Shown here one piece after another: positions 6,445 through 13,899 of a stretch of 37,735 bases of DNA. The notes below the pieces were generated by a model. It saw only the letters and a program-made list of their open reading frames with translations, made no database searches and was not told the origin of the DNA. The stretch lies in the NCBI GenBank assembly GCA_947167935.1, contig CAMVJU010000017.1, positions 1 to 37,735 of the forward strand, given 5' to 3'. The translations under genes were made by a program, and so were the position numbers. This DNA comes from an uncultured Prevotellaceae bacterium. Lineage in GTDB: Bacteria > Bacteroidota > Bacteroidia > Bacteroidales > Bacteroidaceae. Numbering within the stretch: the first letter of the stretch is position 1; each line of letters starts with the position of its first letter.

Positions 6445-7604
6445 TACAACCAGCAGAAAGACTTAGTTTAGTACAAGAATATTACTTCAGCCGCAAGCTG
6501 AAGGAGGTGGCACAGCTTAACGCCGAGGGCAAGGATATCATCAGCCTGGCTATCGGCAGTCCCGACATGCCGCCGTCGGAGCAGACCATAGAGAAGCTGT
6601 GTGAGGTGGCCCGTCAGCCCAATGCCCACGGCTATCAGCCCACGATGGGCACGCCGGAGCTGCGTCAGGCGATGGCAGGCTTCTACAAGCGTTTCTACGA
6701 CGTTGACCTCGACCCCGCGAAGGAGGTGCTGCCGCTCATCGGTTCGAAGGAGGGCATCCTGCATGTCACGCTGGCCTTCGTCAATCCTGGCGACGAGGTG
6801 CTTGTGCCCAATCCCGGCTATCCCACCTATACCTCGCTCAGCAAGATTCTTGGCGCGAAGATTGTGAACTACAACCTGCGTCCTGAGAACGGCTGGCAGC
6901 CCGACTTCGACGAGTTAGAGAAGATGGACCTTACGCGTGTAAAGCTGATGTGGACCAACTATCCCAACATGCCCACAGGTGCTCCTGCCCGCATGGAGAC
7001 CTACGAGCGTTTGGTGCGTTTTGCACAAGAGCACAACATCGTCGTCGTAAACGACAATCCCTATAGCTTCATCCTCAACGACAAGCCCCTCTCGCTCCTG
7101 CAGGTGCCAGGTGCCAAGGAATGCTGCATCGAGTTTAACTCGATGTCGAAGAGCCACAACATGCCTGGCTGGCGTGTGGGCCTCTGTGCCGCCAATGCCC
7201 AGTTCATCACATGGATTCTGAAGGTGCAGTCGAACATTGAGAGTGGTACCTTCCGCGGTATCCAACTGGCTGCCGCCGAGGCCTACAACAACAGCGACGA
7301 GTGGCATCGCATGGCCAATATCGAGACCTACGCCCGTCGCCGACAGTATGCCGAGCAGATTATGGACGTGCTGGGTTGCGTCTACGACAAGCAGCAGGTG
7401 GGCATGTTCCTCTGGGGCCGCATCCCCGACAAATATAATAATGTGGAAGACCTCACCGAGCGCGTCCTGCACGAGGCTCGTGTCTTCATCACTCCCGGCT
7501 TCATCTTCGGCTCCAATGGTGAGCGCTACATCCGCATCTCCCTCTGTGCTAAGGAGGAGAAAATACAGGCTGCCCTTCTGAGGACCCGCGAAGTTTTTGT
7601 CTAA
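6441..7604 (+). CDS. PLP-dependent class I/II aminotransferase, probably aromatic
   Basis: A 387-residue fold-type I aminotransferase. The PLP-binding lysine is K237 in SMSKSHNMPGWRVG; the cofactor-contacting NDNPY (204-208) and NYPNMPTG (173-180) are also present. By context it most likely transaminates phenylpyruvate and/or 4-hydroxyphenylpyruvate, completing Phe (and Tyr) synthesis. It overlaps prephenate dehydratase by 4 nt, so it is translationally coupled. The sequence alone would also allow an aspartate or LL-diaminopimelate-type aminotransferase. The gene is followed by a long inverted repeat that begins at its stop codon. Confidence 0.85.
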   Translation: MIQPAERLSLVQEYYFSRKLKEVAQLNAEGKDIISLAIGSPDMPPSEQTIEKLCEVARQPNAHGYQPTMGTPELRQAMAGFYKRFYDVDLDPAKEVLPLIGSKEGILHVTLAFVNPGDEVLVPNPGYPTYTSLSKILGAKIVNYNLRPENGWQPDFDELEKMDLTRVKLMWTNYPNMPTGAPARMETYERLVRFAQEHNIVVVNDNPYSFILNDKPLSLLQVPGAKECCIEFNSMSKSHNMPGWRVGLCAANAQFITWILKVQSNIESGTFRGIQLAAAEAYNNSDEWHRMANIETYARRRQYAEQIMDVLGCVYDKQQVGMFLWGRIPDKYNNVEDLTERVLHEARVFITPGFIFGSNGERYIRISLCAKEEKIQAALLRTREVFV

Positions 7605-7705
7605 GGAGATAAGGAGTAAAGGAGTTTTGTAAAGATGGATCGCAAATATACTTATAATGTTTTGAAATGCGTCTATGAAAACTCCTATTCTCCTTAACTC
7701 CTTAG
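7601..7705. repeat. 28-bp-arm inverted repeat between aminotransferase and DAHP synthase
   Basis: The left arm (7601-7628, starting CTAAGGAGATAAGGAG) and the right arm (7678-7705, ending TTAACTCCTTAG) are inverted copies matching at about 25 of 28 positions, separated by 49 nt. Each arm is built from short AAGGAG-type units. The aminotransferase stop codon is in the left arm. As RNA it would form a long hairpin within the operon, possibly a processing or partial termination site. Confidence 0.75.
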
Positions 7706-7744
7706 AAAAATATAAAAAGAAAAAACTCAATAGAAACATTAGAT

Positions 7745-8809
7745 ATGGAACTGGAATTAGAAAAACTGAACCTGCCGAGCGACAATGAGCGCCCGTTCGT
7801 GATTGCAGGCCCGTGCTCCGCAGAGACTGAGGAGCAAGTGATGACAACAGCCCGCCAACTGGCTATGAAGGGCTGCCACAACTTCCGTGCCGGTGTGTGG
7901 AAGCCGCGCACCAAGCCTGGTGGCTTCGAGGGTAATGGCGAGAAGGCCCTGCCCTGGATGCAGCAGGTGAAGAAAGAGACGAAGATGCTCGTCTCTACCG
8001 AGGTGGCCACGCCTGAGCATGTCGAGCTGGCCCTGAAGTACGACATCGACATCCTCTGGATTGGAGCCCGCACCTCTGCCAACCCCTTCGCCATGCAGGC
8101 ACTTGCCGATGCATTGCAAGGTGTTGATGTGCCCGTCTTCGTGAAGAACCCTGTCAACCCTGACCTCGAGCTGTGGATTGGTGCAATGGAGCGCCTGAAC
8201 CAGGCTGGTGTGAAGCGCTTGGGAGCCATCCATCGTGGCTTCTCGTCGTATGATAAAAAGATTTACCGCAACATGCCTATGTGGCAGATTCCCATTGAGT
8301 TACGTCGCCGCATCCCTGATCTGCCCATCATCAGTGACCCCAGCCATATCGGTGGACGCCGCGAGCTCATCGCACCCCTCTGCCAGCAGGCGATGGACCT
8401 GGGCTTCGACGGTCTGATTGTTGAGAGCCATTGCGATCCTGACAAGGCCTGGAGCGATGCCAGCCAGCAGGTCACTCCCGATGTGCTTGACTATATCCTC
8501 TCGCTCCTCGTCATCCGTGACGAGCACACCACCACCGAGGGCATCCAGCAGCTGCGCAAGCAAATTGACGAGCTCGACAACCAGCTCATGGACCTCCTTG
8601 CCAAGCGCATGAAGGTATGCCGCGAGATTGGTCAGTACAAGCGCGAGCACAACATGACCGTCCTGCAGGCCTCTCGCTACAACGAGATTCTCAGCAAGCG
8701 TGGTGCCCAGGGAGCCCTCTGCGGCATGGGACCTGAGTTCGTGGCTCATGTCTTCGAGAGCATCCACGAGGAGAGTGTCCGCCAGCAGATAGAGATTATC
8801 AACAAGTAA
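7745..8809 (+). CDS. Bifunctional DAHP synthase / chorismate mutase
   Basis: A 354-residue fusion. Residues about 1-260 form a type I-beta DAHP synthase, which condenses phosphoenolpyruvate and erythrose-4-phosphate. Motifs include FVIAGPCSAET, NFRAGVWKPRTKPGGFEG, ISDPSHIGGRR and GLIVESHCDPDKAWSDA. Residues about 270-354 (from IQQLRKQIDELDNQLMDLLAKRM) are an AroQ-type chorismate mutase, making prephenate. The same fusion has been characterised from Prevotella nigrescens, where the mutase domain mediates feedback by prephenate (established knowledge, recalled). Together with the two upstream genes it supplies the first step and the last steps to Phe. I see no prephenate dehydrogenase gene in the window. 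It follows the operon's internal inverted repeat. Confidence 0.93.
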   Translation: MELELEKLNLPSDNERPFVIAGPCSAETEEQVMTTARQLAMKGCHNFRAGVWKPRTKPGGFEGNGEKALPWMQQVKKETKMLVSTEVATPEHVELALKYDIDILWIGARTSANPFAMQALADALQGVDVPVFVKNPVNPDLELWIGAMERLNQAGVKRLGAIHRGFSSYDKKIYRNMPMWQIPIELRRRIPDLPIISDPSHIGGRRELIAPLCQQAMDLGFDGLIVESHCDPDKAWSDASQQVTPDVLDYILSLLVIRDEHTTTEGIQQLRKQIDELDNQLMDLLAKRMKVCREIGQYKREHNMTVLQASRYNEILSKRGAQGALCGMGPEFVAHVFESIHEESVRQQIEIINK

Positions 8810-8890
8810 CAAGCCGCGAGAAGCACGGCTTCACTTATTGCGGCCTCATCTACCTTGCTAGTGGTGACGAGCGTCTCGCTTATCAAGTTA

Positions 8891-8915
8891 ATCCTCTGCG
8901 GCTCTGCGCGAGGAT
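8891..8915. terminator. Weak hairpin between convergent genes
   Basis: ATCCTC-t-GCG pairs with CGC-GAGGAT around a 6-nt loop. It lies between the convergent DAHP synthase and arabinofuranosidase genes and could stop transcription from either side, but neither strand has a convincing T-run. Confidence 0.3.
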
Positions 8916-8920
8916 GAGTT

Positions 8921-10513
8921 CTACTTGATGTTCAGCACGATGATGGACTTGGCGGGCACCTTGACGGTGAGGACGCCTTTCTTCAGCTTGGCATCGGTGA
9001 AGGGCTTGGGAGCCACGACGTCGGGATGCTGGAAGTCGTTGAAGTCGTCGACCTTCTTCGAGGTAAGGATCTCGCCGCTGACGGTCTTGGCCTGATAGCC
9101 GGCAATGTCGAAGTCGATGGTCTGTGCCTTGTCGAGGCTGACGTTGGTGATGGCCAGCACAAGACTGCCATCAACGGTCTTGGCGGCTGAGGCTGAGAGC
9201 ATGGGGCAGGGACGGTAGCCGGCATCGCGGGCGCCCTCCTTCTCCTTGAAGTAGGCCTTGCTCACCTGAATGGTCTCTGTAGGCAGGTCGACGGGCAGGT
9301 AGGTGGCCTCCTGGAACGGGGTGTACATCTTGAAGACGTGATAGGTGGGGGTGAGCACCATGTGGCCCGTGCCCTCCTGGTCGGTGAGGATCATCGACTG
9401 CAGCACGTTGACAATCTGGGCGATGTTAGCCATTTTTACACGGTCGGTGTACTTGTGGAAGACGTTCAGCGAGAGCGAAGCTACGAAGGCATCGCGCAGA
9501 GCGTTCTGCTGATACAGGTGGCCGGCGATGGTGCCAGGCTCCTCGTCCCACCACGTGCCCCACTCGTCGACGAGCAGACCTACCTGGTTCTTCGGGTCTT
9601 TCTCGTCCATAATGGCCTTGTGCTTCTTGATCACCTCCTCAATCTCCAGACACTTGCCCAGCGCCCAGTAATACTGGTCGTTGTCGAAGTTCGTAGCCGA
9701 GCCCTTCGGACCGCTCCAGCCCGAGCATGTATAATAATGTAGGGAGACGCCCTGCATGCGGTTGCCGATCTTGTCCATCAGCACCTCCGTCCACTTGTAG
9801 TCATAGTCCGAGGCGCCACTGCCGATGCGATAGAGCTTGTTGCCGGTGTAGTCGCGCAGGTAGGTGTTGAACTTGCGGAACTCATCCGAGTAGTATTCGG
9901 GTGTCATATTGCCGCCGCAGCCCCAGGCCTCGTTGCCAATGCCGAAATACTTCACGTGCCAGGCTTTCTCACGGCCGTTCTGACGGCGCAGGCGGGCCAT
10001 CGGCGTATCGCCGTCGCTGGTCATGTACTCCACCCACTGGGCCATCTCCTTGACGGTGCCCGAGCCTACGTTGCCGCTGATGTAGGGCTCGCAGCCGAGC
10101 ATCTCGCAGAGGTTGAGGAACTCGTGGGTGCCGAAGGAGTTGTCTTCGATGGTGCCGCCCCAGTTGTTGTTGCGCAGCGAGGGACGCTGGTCCTTCGGGC
10201 CGATGCCGTCCATCCAGTGGTAGTCGTCGGCGAAGCAGCCGCCCGGCCAGCGCAGCACGGGCACCTTCAGCTCCTTCAGGGCCTCGAACACGTCCTTGCG
10301 GTAGCCGTTGATGTTGGGAATCGGCGAGTTCTCGCCCACCCAGAGACCGCCGTAGATACAGGTGCCGAGGTGCTCGGAGAACTGTCCGTAGATCTCGCGG
10401 TTGATCTTGGCTCCTGCCTGGTCGGCGTGAACCGTTGCCTTGATGTTCTCTGCTGCAGAAACACTTGTTGCGACAGCCAATGCGATGATTGTTGTAAGGA
10501 ATGCTTTTTTCAT
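8921..10513 (-). CDS. GH51 alpha-L-arabinofuranosidase, secreted
   Basis: A 530-residue protein with a signal peptide ([20 protein letters not shown], cleavage after about residue 20). The (beta/alpha)8 barrel carries the GH51 catalytic pair: acid/base E195 in [12 protein letters not shown] and nucleophile E317 in [26 protein letters not shown] (85-100) is also a family hallmark. A C-terminal beta-sandwich follows from about 400. It is expected to release terminal L-arabinofuranose from arabinoxylan or arabinan in the periplasm or at the cell surface. The length is typical. It starts 15 bp after the HD-domain gene, so both are probably transcribed from the promoter at 11228-11258. No SusC/SusD genes or sugar regulators lie nearby, so this is not an obvious polysaccharide-utilisation locus. 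Confidence 0.92.
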   Translation of the reverse strand: MKKAFLTTIIALAVATSVSAAENIKATVHADQAGAKINREIYGQFSEHLGTCIYGGLWVGENSPIPNINGYRKDVFEALKELKVPVLRWPGGCFADDYHWMDGIGPKDQRPSLRNNNWGGTIEDNSFGTHEFLNLCEMLGCEPYISGNVGSGTVKEMAQWVEYMTSDGDTPMARLRRQNGREKAWHVKYFGIGNEAWGCGGNMTPEYYSDEFRKFNTYLRDYTGNKLYRIGSGASDYDYKWTEVLMDKIGNRMQGVSLHYYTCSGWSGPKGSATNFDNDQYYWALGKCLEIEEVIKKHKAIMDEKDPKNQVGLLVDEWGTWWDEEPGTIAGHLYQQNALRDAFVASLSLNVFHKYTDRVKMANIAQIVNVLQSMILTDQEGTGHMVLTPTYHVFKMYTPFQEATYLPVDLPTETIQVSKAYFKEKEGARDAGYRPCPMLSASAAKTVDGSLVLAITNVSLDKAQTIDFDIAGYQAKTVSGEILTSKKVDDFNDFQHPDVVAPKPFTDAKLKKGVLTVKVPAKSIIVLNIK

Positions 10514-10528
10514 ATAATGTGTTGTTTT

Positions 10529-11170
10529 TTAGGAAATTGTTGTCTCTTCTGAAAAGAATCGCTCGAACTGCTCACGCAGCGCCTTCTCGTTGGCGATGAC
10601 GTTGCGAAGCTCGTTCAGCTTTTCCTCGTTGGGCGAGCCGGGAATCCAGAGGCGGATGTAGCCGTGAATGGAATATTTCTGCTCCATGTGCTCGCGGAAA
10701 CGCAGCCACTGGTGCTCCTTGTCCAGCTCGGGATAGTTGCTCAATCCATACTGCACCGTGCGACGGAACACTTGCTCGGGCACGATGTCGCGGTCGGCCT
10801 CGGCCACAATCTTGCCGTAGAGGCTGCGCGGCGCACGCGAGGCAGAGGCGCGGTGATCCTCGATGGCCTCCTTCATCATCTTGATCTGCTCAGCCGAGAA
10901 CCAGCGCTTCAGGCGGGCATCCTGCATCAGGATTTTTCCGCCCGTGATGTGATGGATGGCGCGAGGCCCCGACATGCCGATGTCGTGATAGGCGGCTATG
11001 GTGTACACCATGTTCGTGTCGGCACCCGTGCGATTGGCCAGCTCCAGCGAACGGCGGATGACACGAGTGACGTGTTCCATGTTGTGGGCCTTGTCGAACT
11101 TGGCATACTGGGGCAGAATCTGTGTCTCGATGAATTCCATCAAGTCAAGGGCTGGCTGGGACTTTGGCAT
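10529..11170 (-). CDS. HD-domain phosphohydrolase-like protein
   Basis: A 213-residue protein with a metal-binding HD domain: HNMEHVTRVIRRS, then AAYHDIGM (the HD pair), then EDHRASASRAP. It is probably a metal-dependent phosphohydrolase; the substrate is unknown. I place the start at MPKSQPALDL (11170). A longer frame runs to 11239, but its extra residues are encoded by the intergenic TTGATGGTGGA repeat and that start lies upstream of the -7 box at 11228-11235. It is the first gene of a two-gene unit with the GH51 enzyme; no functional link between the two is evident. Confidence 0.8.
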   Translation of the reverse strand: MPKSQPALDLMEFIETQILPQYAKFDKAHNMEHVTRVIRRSLELANRTGADTNMVYTIAAYHDIGMSGPRAIHHITGGKILMQDARLKRWFSAEQIKMMKEAIEDHRASASRAPRSLYGKIVAEADRDIVPEQVFRRTVQYGLSNYPELDKEHQWLRFREHMEQKYSIHGYIRLWIPGSPNEEKLNELRNVIANEKALREQFERFFSEETTIS

Positions 11171-11227
11171 ATTGGTGGATGGTGGAGGGTTGAAGGTTGA
11201 TGGTGGAGGGTTGCAGGTTGATGGTGG
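11171..11227. repeat. TTGATGGTGGAGGG-type repeat in the HD-gene leader
   Basis: Imperfect copies of GGTTGATGGTGGAGG fill the whole region between the promoter and the start codon of the HD gene, so they form its 5' untranslated leader. The same dialect recurs at 11935-12047, 13843-13895 and inside the epimerase homologue. Confidence 0.8.
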
Positions 11228-11258
11228 CAAAGTTAGCATAATTTATGGAATTCACAAA
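11228..11258 (-). promoter_or_regulatory. Promoter of the HD-domain gene and GH51 gene
   Basis: On the minus strand TTTG (11258-11255), a 19-nt spacer and TAACTTTG (11235-11228). It decides the HD gene start in favour of 11170. Confidence 0.75.
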
Positions 11259-11274
11259 AAAAGAGAGGCAAAAA

Positions 11275-11306
11275 CTTGCCTCAGCGAAAGAAAATCACTA
11301 TTTTTG
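11275..11306 (+). promoter_or_regulatory. Promoter of rsmG
   Basis: A partial -33 box (CTTG, 11275-11278), a 20-nt spacer and TATTTTTG (11299-11306). The rsmG ATG at 11311 is 5 bp beyond the -7 box, so the mRNA would be essentially leaderless. Confidence 0.6.
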
Positions 11307-11310
11307 CCAC

Positions 11311-11934
11311 ATGAAACTGATAGAAAAGTATTTTCCTGAGCTGACAGAGGAGCAAAGGCGGCAGCTGACGGCCCTTGACGACCTCTATCGTGAGTGGAAC
11401 GAGAAGATCAACGTCGTCTCGCGTAAGGACATCGACAACCTCTACCTGCATCATGTGCTGCACTCGATGGCCATCGGCAAATTGCTGCGTTTCAAACCGG
11501 GCACACAGATACTCGACGTGGGTACCGGCGGCGGCTTCCCGGGTGTGCCCCTCGCCATCCTGTTTCCTGAGTGTCAGTTTATGCTCATCGACGGCACGGG
11601 GAAGAAAATCCGTGTGGCGCAGGAGGTGTGTCAGGCTATCGGATTAAAGAATTGTACACCCGTACAGCTGCGTGCCGAGGAAGAGAAGGGCAAGTACGAC
11701 TTCGTGGTGAGCCGTGCCGTGATGCCTTTGCCCGATTTGGTGCGTCTGGTAAAGAAAAATATCAGCAAGGAGCAGCACAACGCCCTGCCCAACGGCATCA
11801 TCTGCCTCAAGGGCGGCGATTTGCAGGAGGAGACAAAGCCCTTCAAACGCATTGTGCAGACCACAGCGCTCAGCACCTGGTTCAGCGAGGAATGGTTTAA
11901 GGAGAAATATTGCATCTATCTGCCTATTGGTTGA
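11311..11934 (+). CDS. rsmG: 16S rRNA (guanine-527-N7) methyltransferase RsmG
   Basis: A 207-residue SAM-dependent enzyme that methylates N7 of G527 in 16S rRNA. The SAM-binding loop is ILDVGTGGGFPGVPLAILFP (about 67-86), the family signature. DFVVSRAVMPLPDL and ICLKGGDLQEE follow at their usual positions. The start at 11311 (MKLIEKYFPEL) is preferred over an in-frame upstream ATG at 11245, which lies upstream of the promoter. RsmG homologues are about 205-215 residues, matching this choice. The gene is divergent from the HD-domain gene and followed by a repeat-filled spacer before the MBL hydrolase. Confidence 0.93.
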   Translation: MKLIEKYFPELTEEQRRQLTALDDLYREWNEKINVVSRKDIDNLYLHHVLHSMAIGKLLRFKPGTQILDVGTGGGFPGVPLAILFPECQFMLIDGTGKKIRVAQEVCQAIGLKNCTPVQLRAEEEKGKYDFVVSRAVMPLPDLVRLVKKNISKEQHNALPNGIICLKGGDLQEETKPFKRIVQTTALSTWFSEEWFKEKYCIYLPIG

Positions 11935-12047
11935 TTGTTGATGGTGGATGGTGGATTGTTGATGGTGGATGGTGGATTGTTGATGGTGGAGGGTGGATGG
12001 TTGATGGTGGATTGTTGATTGTTGATGGTGGATGGTTATTGTTTAAC
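11935..12047. repeat. TTGATGGTGGATGG tandem repeat array
   Basis: About 110 bp of near-tandem 7- and 14-bp units (TTGATGG, TGGATGG, TGGATTG) start right after the rsmG stop. No promoter, terminator or ORF is visible in it. The units are contiguous with no unique spacers, so this is not a CRISPR array. Confidence 0.85.
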
Positions 12048-12061
12048 GGTTATTGGTCTTC

Positions 12062-12706
12062 ATGGATATTAAGAAATTTGAGGTAAACCCCGTGCAGGAA
12101 AACTGCTATGTGGTGAGTGACGAGACAAAGGAGGCGGCAGTCATCGACTGCGGCGCGTTGTTCGAAGAGGAGCGCAAGGCCGTTGTGAACTATATCGAAG
12201 AGAACGGCCTGACGCTGCGCCATGTGCTCTGTACGCATGGCCACTTCGACCATATCTTCGGCGTTGACACGCTCTTCGAGGAGTTCGGCATCCGACCTCG
12301 ACTGCATGCTGCCGACCATCGGCTCTACGATGGCATGAAGCAGCAGGTGCATGCTTTCTTCGGCGCCAGCTACGACAAGACGATGCCGCCGTTGGGCGAT
12401 GACCTTAGCGACGGGGAGCTCATCACTCTGGGCAACACCCAGCTGAAGGTGCTGCACACGCCGGGCCATTCGCCGGGCTGCGTGGTTTTCTATTGTGAAA
12501 GCGAGAAAATTCTCTTTGCCGGCGACACCCTCTTTCGTATGAGCGTTGGCCGCACCGACCTTGAAGGCGGCTCTTGGCAGCAGCTCTTGCACAGCCTGCA
12601 CCATGTGCTGGCTCCGCTGCCTGCCGACGTGAAGGTCTTCACCGGTCACGGCCCCGCCACCACCATCGGCGACGAGGTGTGCATGAATCCATATTTCAGG
12701 GAATGA
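12062..12706 (+). CDS. MBL-fold metallo-hydrolase (glyoxalase II-like)
   Basis: A 214-residue metallo-beta-lactamase-fold enzyme. The zinc motif HGHFDH is at residues 59-64 (HxHxDH), followed by HTPGHSPG and the metal-bridging aspartate in LFAGDTLF, then TGHGPATTIG with the last histidine. This is the layout of the small glyoxalase II / YcbL-like group; the substrate cannot be assigned. ATG 12062 (MDIKKFEVNPVQENC) is preferred to an in-frame TTG at 12053. It follows rsmG across a repeat array without a visible promoter and ends 10 bp before a bidirectional terminator. Confidence 0.87.
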   Translation: MDIKKFEVNPVQENCYVVSDETKEAAVIDCGALFEEERKAVVNYIEENGLTLRHVLCTHGHFDHIFGVDTLFEEFGIRPRLHAADHRLYDGMKQQVHAFFGASYDKTMPPLGDDLSDGELITLGNTQLKVLHTPGHSPGCVVFYCESEKILFAGDTLFRMSVGRTDLEGGSWQQLLHSLHHVLAPLPADVKVFTGHGPATTIGDEVCMNPYFRE

Positions 12707-12716
12707 AGGAGAAACT

Positions 12717-12748
12717 AAAAACGGGAGTCAATCGCTCCCGTTTTTTTA
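12717..12748. terminator. Bidirectional Rho-independent terminator
   Basis: AAAAACGGGAG - TCAATCG - CTCCCGTTTTTTT: a 7-bp GC-containing stem extended by A/T pairs, with a T-run on both strands. It lies between the convergent MBL hydrolase and epimerase homologue and can serve both. Confidence 0.9.
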
Positions 12749-12750
12749 TC

Positions 12751-13842
12751 TTATTGCATTAGTATCTGAACGATGCGCTCAGCCGTGCGGCCATCCCAGC
12801 GGTCGGGTAGGGCAGAGTGCTTCCATTCGCCTCGAACCATTCGCAACACCTCTTCGGCAAGACGCTGCGGGTCTTCGCCCACCAGGACATTGGAGCCCAC
12901 GCTGACGGTCTCCTGATGCTCGGTGTAGCTGTTCAGCGTGATGCAGGGCACGCCATTGAAGGTAGCTTCCTCAGCCACATTGCCGCTGTCGGTGATGATG
13001 CCCTTGGCATTGGCGGTGAGCCAGCCGAATTCGAGGTAAGGGAGAGGAGTGATTTGGTGGAAGGATGAAGGTGGAAGGTTGAGGGAGGCTACTTTTTCTG
13101 CAGCCAGGCCGCGCAGGGGAGCGATGATGGGAGTGCCGTCGGCAGCCTGAATCATGGCTTCGAGCAATTGCTGCAGCTTGGCTTCATCGGCCAGCAGGGC
13201 CTTGCGGTTGAGGGTGAAGACAAGGTAAGTGGAGGGTGTAAGGTTGATGGTGGAGGGAGGAGTGAGGCGTTGGTGGTTGAAGCGCAGGGTATCCATGAGG
13301 ATGTTGCCCACCATATAGGTGCCACCTTCAACCATCAACCTTCCACCTTCCACCAGGCTGGCCTGCTCACGGGTGGCCACACTGTTGCTCTTGACGCCAG
13401 CCGTGAAGAGGTAGTCGCTGAGGGCATCGATGACGAGGCGGTTCACCTCCTTGGGCATGTTCATGTCGAAGGAGCGGGTGCCTGCCACGAGGTGAGCCAG
13501 CTTCAATCCGCGTTTCTTAGTGACGATGGCGGCAGCCATCGTAGAGGCAAGGTCGTCGACAACGATGACCACATCTGTGGGCTGGCGGTCGAGCAAGGCA
13601 TCGAACTCAGCCATCACGCGGCTGGTGATCTCGTTGAGACTGATGCTGTCTACCCCGAGATACACCGTGGGACGGGGCATCTGCAGGTCGTCGAAGATAG
13701 AGGCTTCGAGCGTGGGGTCGTCCTCACGTCCTGCATAGACTAACAGATAGGATGCGCCGTCGGCTTTCTCAATGGCGCGGATAAGCGGGGCTACCTTGAC
13801 GAAGTTGGGGCGTGCGCCTGCCACGATGGTGATTTTTTTCAT
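12751..13842 (-). CDS. Degenerate UDP-GlcNAc 2-epimerase (WecB-like) homologue
   Basis: A 363-residue protein with the GT-B-like fold of non-hydrolysing UDP-GlcNAc 2-epimerases. KITIVAGARPNFVKVAPLI, LVAGTRSFDMNMPKEVNR and ITDSGNVAEEATFNGVPCITL align by eye to the family. Family active-site residues are altered. The Glu of HVEAGLR is V119, the first Glu of PEExNR is K131, and the His of the THRxEN motif is N212. SGG has become SGN, and the late Arg and TERPE have become Asn and TEHQE. R11, K16 and an Asp at 97 remain. Epimerase activity is therefore doubtful. Three segments (about 161-175, 192-204, 254-262) are encoded by the same TTGATGGTGGA repeats found in the spacers. The frame is intact. 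It ends an operon after an AAA ATPase and a TPR protein. Confidence 0.75.
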   Translation of the reverse strand: MKKITIVAGARPNFVKVAPLIRAIEKADGASYLLVYAGREDDPTLEASIFDDLQMPRPTVYLGVDSISLNEITSRVMAEFDALLDRQPTDVVIVVDDLASTMAAAIVTKKRGLKLAHLVAGTRSFDMNMPKEVNRLVIDALSDYLFTAGVKSNSVATREQASLVEGGRLMVEGGTYMVGNILMDTLRFNHQRLTPPSTINLTPSTYLVFTLNRKALLADEAKLQQLLEAMIQAADGTPIIAPLRGLAAEKVASLNLPPSSFHQITPLPYLEFGWLTANAKGIITDSGNVAEEATFNGVPCITLNSYTEHQETVSVGSNVLVGEDPQRLAEEVLRMVRGEWKHSALPDRWDGRTAERIVQILMQ

Positions 13843-13895
13843 AGGGTTGATGGTGGATTGTTGATGGTTGATGGTTGATGGTGGAGAGTGGAGGT
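13843..13895. repeat. TTGATGGTGGA repeat upstream of the epimerase homologue
   Basis: Imperfect TTGATGGTTGATGG units fill the spacer between the TPR gene stop and the epimerase homologue start. No promoter is apparent, so read-through from the TPR gene is expected. Confidence 0.75.
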
Positions 13896-13899
13896 GAAT

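Noticed and set aside
11935..12047. Possible CRISPR array
   Set aside because: The units are 7-14 bp, contiguous and imperfect, with no unique spacers and no cas genes nearby.
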